Of a DNA stretch of 64,000 nt, positions 60,289 to 64,000 are shown in pieces (position 1 is the first letter of the stretch; every line of letters begins with the position of its first letter). Made by a program: the position numbers and the translations under genes. The DNA is from an uncultured Dorea sp. GTDB taxonomy: Bacteria; Bacillota; Clostridia; Lachnospirales; Lachnospiraceae. Under the pieces are notes generated by a model that was not told the origin of the DNA, did not search any database, and saw only the letters and a list, made by a program, of their open reading frames with translations. The stretch covers positions 88,196 through 152,195 of the forward strand of contig CAJUTH010000003.1 in assembly GCA_910589275.1 (NCBI GenBank), given 5' to 3'.

Positions 60289-61647
60289 TTAAAAAGGTAA
60301 TCTAAATCTTCCCTTTTTACCACCTTTTGTCATGGTCTTCATCATCTTTTTCATACCGTCAAACTGCTTAACCATACGATTCACTTCACTGATATCCACA
60401 CCGGCGCCTCTGGCGATCCTATGCTTTCTTGACGGATTTATAAGATCCGGATTCGCCCGTTCCTTCGGCGTCATAGAATAGATCATCGCTTCCATCCTCG
60501 CTAGCTGCTTCTCCGCCGCCTGCGTCTGCTCATCGGAAATCTTCATATTCTTGCCGCCCATGCCTCCTAATGCTCCTAGACCCGGAAGCATGCCTAAAAC
60601 TCCGGAAAACCCGCCCATATTCTTCATTTGCTGAGTACTCACCAGAAAATCGTTGTAATCAAACTGATTCTTCTTCATTTTCTGGCCAACCTGCATTGCC
60701 TTCTCCGCATCAATCTCTGCTTCCGCCTTCTCAATCAGCGTCAGCACGTCGCCCATGCCAAGAATCCTTGAAGCCATACGGTCCGGATGAAACTGCTCCA
60801 GATCCGAGAGCTTCTCGCCCATACCTACATAGAGAATCGGCTTTCCGGTTACCGCCTTAACAGACAACGCTGCGCCGCCTCTGGTATCGCCGTCTAACTT
60901 GGTCACGATCACGCCATCGATTCCCGCCTTCTGGTCAAATTCGGACGCCACATTCACAGCATCCTGACCGGTCATAGCGTCAATCACAAGTATCGTCTGA
61001 TGCACTTCAACAGTTTCCTTGATCTCCTTAAGCTCCGCCATCATATCTTCATCAATATGCAGACGTCCCGCCGTATCCAAGATCACGATATGGTTGCCGT
61101 TCTTCTTCGCATGCTCTACCGCCGCCTTAGCAATATTCGCCGGTTTATGGTTCTCCCCCATGGAAAACACCTCGACGCCCTGCTTCTCTCCGTTAATCTG
61201 AAGCTGCTTAATCGCAGCGGGACGGTACACATCACAGGCGGCAAGCAGCGGTTTCTTGCCCTTTAATTTGAATTTTCCCGCAAGTTTGGCCGTTGTGGTC
61301 GTCTTACCTGCGCCCTGAAGACCCGCCATCAGGATTACCGTAACTGCGCTTCCCGGCTGAAGCTTAATCTCTGTCGTCTCGGAACCCATAAGCTTTATCA
61401 GCTCTTCATGCACGATCTTGATCACCATCTGTCCGGGATTCAAACCATTCATCACGTCCTGACCGACGGCCCGCTCCTGCACACTCTTAATAAACTCCTT
61501 AACCACCTTGAAGCTGACGTCGGCTGCGAGAAGCGCGCGTTTAATCTCTTTCATGGCTTCCTTTACATCTGCCTCTGTCAGACGGCCCTTGCTTCTTAAA
61601 TTTTTAAATACATTCTGAAGCTTTTCTGTTAAACTGTCAAATGCCAT
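60289..61647 (-). CDS. ffh: Signal recognition particle protein Ffh (SRP54)
   Basis: GTPase that brings nascent membrane proteins to FtsY. 452 residues: N domain (1-90), G domain with GLQGAGKTTTTAKLAG, DVYRPAAIKQL, LDTAGRLH and TKLDGDTRGGAA, then the methionine-rich M domain (MGGKNMKISD, NRMVKQFDGMKKMMKTM). AGGAG sets the start at MAFDSL; the upstream four-residue alternative overlaps ylxM. ftsY is not adjacent: an integrated element sits upstream of ylxM. Confidence 0.97.
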   Translation of the reverse strand: MAFDSLTEKLQNVFKNLRSKGRLTEADVKEAMKEIKRALLAADVSFKVVKEFIKSVQERAVGQDVMNGLNPGQMVIKIVHEELIKLMGSETTEIKLQPGSAVTVILMAGLQGAGKTTTTAKLAGKFKLKGKKPLLAACDVYRPAAIKQLQINGEKQGVEVFSMGENHKPANIAKAAVEHAKKNGNHIVILDTAGRLHIDEDMMAELKEIKETVEVHQTILVIDAMTGQDAVNVASEFDQKAGIDGVIVTKLDGDTRGGAALSVKAVTGKPILYVGMGEKLSDLEQFHPDRMASRILGMGDVLTLIEKAEAEIDAEKAMQVGQKMKKNQFDYNDFLVSTQQMKNMGGFSGVLGMLPGLGALGGMGGKNMKISDEQTQAAEKQLARMEAMIYSMTPKERANPDLINPSRKHRIARGAGVDISEVNRMVKQFDGMKKMMKTMTKGGKKGRFRLPF

Positions 61648-61648
61648 G

Positions 61649-62002
61649 CTACAACTCCTCAATAATCTCGTCTGCTATCCTGCGGATATCCGCCTTCAGC
61701 TCCATAGTGTCCGCGCCCGGCTCCGTATCCCTGTCAAGAATCTCATTTATATCATGAAGCTTCTCCTTTATTGTAAGAAATCTTGATACCAGATGCAGTC
61801 TGTTCTCATATCCCTCAAGCGCCTTATTACATCGTTTGATCAAATCATGCACAGCCTGTCTGCTGATGCCGGTATTTCCCGCGATCTCACCGAGGGATAG
61901 ATCCTCCAACACAAACTGTTCATAAATGTCTTTCTGATGAGCTGTAAGGAGCTCGCCATAAAAATCGTAGAGCAACGCCTGCTTCAAAATATCATCCATC
62001 AT
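61649..62002 (-). CDS. ylxM: YlxM-family DNA-binding/SRP-associated protein
   Basis: 117 residues. Sigma-70 region-4-like helix-turn-helix: LSLGEIAGNTGISRQAVHDLIKR within about residues 35-60, then a coiled-coil-like tail. Partner of the SRP in some Firmicutes. AGGTGAGAA before the ATG. Its strong promoter ends about ten bases upstream, so the leader is very short. Confidence 0.92.
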   Translation of the reverse strand: MMDDILKQALLYDFYGELLTAHQKDIYEQFVLEDLSLGEIAGNTGISRQAVHDLIKRCNKALEGYENRLHLVSRFLTIKEKLHDINEILDRDTEPGADTMELKADIRRIADEIIEEL

Positions 62003-62016
62003 TTCTCACCTGTGCT

Positions 62017-62045
62017 ATCATATACCAATTTTTTTCTGATGTCAA
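62017..62045 (-). promoter_or_regulatory. Promoter of the ylxM-ffh operon
   Basis: TTGACA, 17 bp, TATGAT on the minus strand; another TTGACA lies 20 bases further upstream. The predicted start is about ten bases before ylxM. It sits between the element end and ylxM. Confidence 0.75.
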
Positions 62046-62170
62046 GTATTTTTTCTTGTCAAACTTATGTTCGTGTTCTTTCGTCTTGTGTTATCCTTGT
62101 TTATATCAATACTGTTACCAGATAGGGTACTTTTATCATGGTCTATCTTTTTCCGTCTTTTTTCTCGAAT

Positions 62171-62190
62171 TTGTCACAGAATTGTCACAG
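62171..62190. repeat. Tandem TTGTCACAG repeats, likely integrase arm sites
   Basis: Two 9-bp copies, 11 bp apart (one helical turn), just beyond the integrase stop. Tn916-family integrases bind short direct repeats at the element ends; this assignment is inferred. Confidence 0.5.
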
Positions 62191-62193
62191 CCA

Positions 62194-63411
62194 TTATGAT
62201 ATTCTGACCGTCTGCGCTAATACCTCCTGCTCTTTCTTTTTATCCTCTGTCAGATGCGTATATGTGTCCAGCGTCACGGATGTAGAAGCGTGTCCGAGGT
62301 TCTGGCTCACAATCTTCACATCGGCTCCGGCAGAATAGGCAAGGCTTGTGTATGTATGCCGAACCATGTGCGGACAAAAATTCTCAATCTTTTCTGTATG
62401 GTTTTCTTCTGCATCCTTATTGTGCCGCTCCACAATCCTTTTTATCAGTTCACGGAATCCCGGCTCATTCCACACATTCCCGGATGTATTCACAAACAAA
62501 AAGCCCGATATCTGCCCACGGATATTCCCGGAATCGTCCACATAAGGCAATTTTGCAGGAGGAACACTCTGCACCTTCATCTTCAGAAGCGTTTTTCTCA
62601 CTACGCTATTCATTGTAACAGTGCGAATTGATGTTTTGCTTTTGGGAGAAGCTACCGCCATAGTAAAGCCGTAGTCTGCTTTTCTATATCGATTTATCGT
62701 TTTATTGATGGTTATGGTATTCTCTTTGAAATTCACATCATCCCACGTCAGCGCCGCCATTTCTCCGATTCTCATACCCAAATTAAACAGAACAACAAAC
62801 ACCGGATAACTGTATGAATACCGCTCACTATTCCTTACATAGCACATAAACAAATCAATCTGCTGCTGTTCTATGGCCGTCCGCTTCTTACTCTCTGTCT
62901 GCGGTACTTGTAAATTCTTTGCAGGATTCTTGATAATAATATCATCATCTAAGGCATATTCAAAAACAATGTTCAGACAACTTTTCAGGTTGGACATGGT
63001 AGAATGTTTCTTGCCGTCCTGAACCATTTCGTTAATGATTCTTTGGCAATCTGCCTTTGTAATCTTTGAAATCTGCTTTTTCCCGATAGTGTTCTTGATG
63101 TATGCGTTGTAATATGATTTGTAATTCGTACAAGTTGTAGCTTTCCTGCCGCTCTTTGCAAATGTTTCCATCCAAAAATCAAAGTAGGCGTTCAATGTCA
63201 TTCTGGCATTTCTGGTATTCAGCTTGTTACCCCGGTCAATCCTGCACAGCAAATCATTTTCCTGTTTCCGCAATTCCACCAGATCAGGAGCTGTAATTGT
63301 GATGCGCTCGCCGTCAATCATCTTCCGGAACATATACCGCTTGTTCTTTGAATCGTAGTATTCGCCAGTTTTGAGATTCCTGCCCCGGTTGTCTTTCCTC
63401 TTTTCTGCCAT
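62194..63411 (-). CDS. int: Tyrosine recombinase, Tn916 integrase type
   Basis: 405 residues. The N-terminal arm-binding domain opens MAEKRKDNRGRNLKTGE, nearly the same as Tn916 Int. The core-binding SAM-like domain spans about 75-165. Catalytic residues in order: Arg in LGMRIGEMAALTW, HMVRHTY (His-x-x-Arg), LGHAS (His) and Tyr in TLDTYTHL. All are present, so it is likely active. AAAGGCGG lies before the ATG at 63411; a GTG upstream is less likely. Confidence 0.94.
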   Translation of the reverse strand: MAEKRKDNRGRNLKTGEYYDSKNKRYMFRKMIDGERITITAPDLVELRKQENDLLCRIDRGNKLNTRNARMTLNAYFDFWMETFAKSGRKATTCTNYKSYYNAYIKNTIGKKQISKITKADCQRIINEMVQDGKKHSTMSNLKSCLNIVFEYALDDDIIIKNPAKNLQVPQTESKKRTAIEQQQIDLFMCYVRNSERYSYSYPVFVVLFNLGMRIGEMAALTWDDVNFKENTITINKTINRYRKADYGFTMAVASPKSKTSIRTVTMNSVVRKTLLKMKVQSVPPAKLPYVDDSGNIRGQISGFLFVNTSGNVWNEPGFRELIKRIVERHNKDAEENHTEKIENFCPHMVRHTYTSLAYSAGADVKIVSQNLGHASTSVTLDTYTHLTEDKKKEQEVLAQTVRIS

Positions 63412-63494
63412 AATAAGCACCGCCTTTCTATAATGTGGGGTAGGGCAGCAGACATATAAGCCGCCGCCCGTTCCATTAAATAATTTACATCAGA

Positions 63495-63698
63495 CTACCT
63501 TGCACCAATAAAGAATAAAATCATCATCAGCCAAATTGTAGCAAATGCCATCAGTGCGATTAAATCATCACTGTCAAAGCTGAATCTCGTCTTTCCCTCG
63601 TGCCGCTCCAAGCGTGACGCTTTCAGAAACTTGTCCTTGTCTTTCTCTGCGCCTTTTATGGTATGGATAACCTCTTTGAATTTCCTCTCGTCTTTCAT
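63495..63698 (-). CDS. Small membrane protein of the element (67 aa)
   Basis: Charged N-terminal part (about 1-40, many Lys/Glu/Asp), then a membrane helix at about 46-66 (LIALMAFATIWLMMILFFIG). Not Tn916 excisionase, though the same length: it lacks the winged-helix. GGGGG is before the start, which overlaps the next gene by four bases (ATGA). Function unknown. Confidence 0.65.
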   Translation of the reverse strand: MKDERKFKEVIHTIKGAEKDKDKFLKASRLERHEGKTRFSFDSDDLIALMAFATIWLMMILFFIGAR

Positions 63699-63910
63699 GC
63701 TGTTACGCCCCCTTTCCTCTTTATCCTGATAACCATTCTAAGCGGTTCCGGCTCATTCCCGGCGTATTCCTCCACCGCCGCCACTGTGACCGCCTTAACG
63801 CCCCTCTCCGTGTGTACAACCGCCTTATCCCCGGCAGATACCCGGTCAATGAGAAGTCCGGACAGCTCCCATGAATATATTTTGCCGCCGGGATTGTGGG
63901 ATGCCCTCAC
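63695..63910 (-). CDS. Small conserved-looking element protein (71 aa, DUF5839-like); start uncertain
   Basis: RASHNPGGKIYSWELSGL, GDKAVVHTERGVKAVTVAAV: a short beta-rich protein like the phage/ICE proteins of the DUF5839 type (tentative). The GTG at 63910 overlaps the TGA of another short frame, but this frame stays open upstream to a TAA at about 63965 and reads VPIRYGRRQIVRAS there, suggesting a longer product with a non-ATG start. The 90 bases to the window end hold no other gene I can support. Confidence 0.55.
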   Translation of the reverse strand: MRASHNPGGKIYSWELSGLLIDRVSAGDKAVVHTERGVKAVTVAAVEEYAGNEPEPLRMVIRIKRKGGVTA

Positions 63911-64000
63911 AATCTGCCGCCTGCCGTACCTAATAGGAACACACTGGTGTTGTTTTCCAGATTAAAAGAGCAGCCAATCTTCAGATTATTTTAGCACCAT

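Larger units (their letters stand above)
62100..64000 (-). mobile_element. Left end of an integrated (Tn916-type ICE-like) element, continuing past the window
   Basis: Integrase with its 3' end toward ylxM, tandem integrase-arm-like repeats, and small accessory genes. The exact left end is not seen; it must lie between about 62046 and 62170. GTTACCAGATAGGGTAC at about 62113 is a possible att core. No excisionase is found before the window ends. Confidence 0.6.

Noticed and set aside
63495..63698. Tn916-like excisionase (same length, 67 residues)
   Set aside because: The sequence is charged with a C-terminal membrane helix and lacks the winged-helix of Xis.
1..64000. CRISPR array or phage-defence cluster
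   Set aside because: No regularly spaced direct repeats and no Cas, restriction or toxin-antitoxin proteins were seen in the window.

Overview
The window looks like a chromosomal segment of a low-to-mid GC Gram-positive anaerobe, most likely a clostridial Lachnospiraceae relative. This is inferred from gene content and order only; there is no rRNA here. The pointers are the HisZ plus short HisG pair, QueH instead of QueG, a two-activase-domain 2-hydroxyacyl-CoA dehydratase activator, a short L-aspartate oxidase, RecU, YlbJ, and the ylxM-ffh-rpsP-khpA-rimM-trmD-rplS order.

Layout. 1-5.2 kb, minus strand: polA (cut by the left edge), tRNA-Leu(CAA), lysA, pyk and a rhomboid-like zinc-ribbon membrane protein. 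5.4-14.1 kb: the 1417-residue activase-related protein (plus), rarA (minus), a short-chain dehydrogenase (plus) and a YyaL-type thioredoxin-fold protein (minus). 14.3-20 kb: a chemoreceptor with a flagellar-sigma-like promoter, a 66-residue helical protein, a two-component system, a lipoprotein and a one-helix membrane protein. 20-25.2 kb: the operon hisZ-hisG-hisD-hisB-hisIE, whose last gene carries an apparently inactive HisF-like domain; hisC, hisH, hisA and hisF are absent here. 25.2-34.4 kb, minus: recU, RNA-modifying enzymes (RluA-like, RsuA-like, NOL1/NOP2-like), a YgiQ radical-SAM protein, a HAD phosphatase, an M23 peptidase and pepD. 34.5-43.9 kb: ylbJ, a coiled-coil protein, coaD, rsmD, a left-handed-helix protein, topB, ppk1 and an ABC-F ATPase. 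44-52.5 kb: asd, argH, queH, an ABC importer core without a binding protein, nadABC and a small orphan gene. 52.5-62 kb, minus: tRNA-Thr(CGU), mscS, pgeF, yraN, rnhB, lepB, rbgA, a second lepB, rplS, trmD, rimM, khpA, rpsP, ffh and ylxM, which is the translation/secretion backbone cluster. 62.1-64 kb: a Tn916-type integrase and two small genes, the left end of an integrated element that runs off the window.

How it works together. Most of the window is housekeeping: amino-acid synthesis (lysine, histidine, arginine, aspartate family), NAD synthesis, protein targeting and processing (Ffh, two signal peptidases), and ribosome and tRNA maturation. The accessory part is the integrated element directly upstream of the strong ylxM-ffh promoter. 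No CRISPR array, restriction or other defence cluster, or biosynthetic cluster was seen. The more unusual items are a three-member family of 31-nt structured intergenic repeats, the degenerate HisF domain fused to HisIE, an ABC-F protein with one dead ATP site, and a pseudo-rhomboid with a zinc ribbon.

No stretch longer than 300 bases lacks a gene. The largest gaps (5157-5404, 11059-11271, 14059-14312, 18273-18545, 47232-47438) hold the promoters, terminators or hairpins listed as features. Many starts were chosen from Shine-Dalgarno spacing rather than taken as the longest reading frame.
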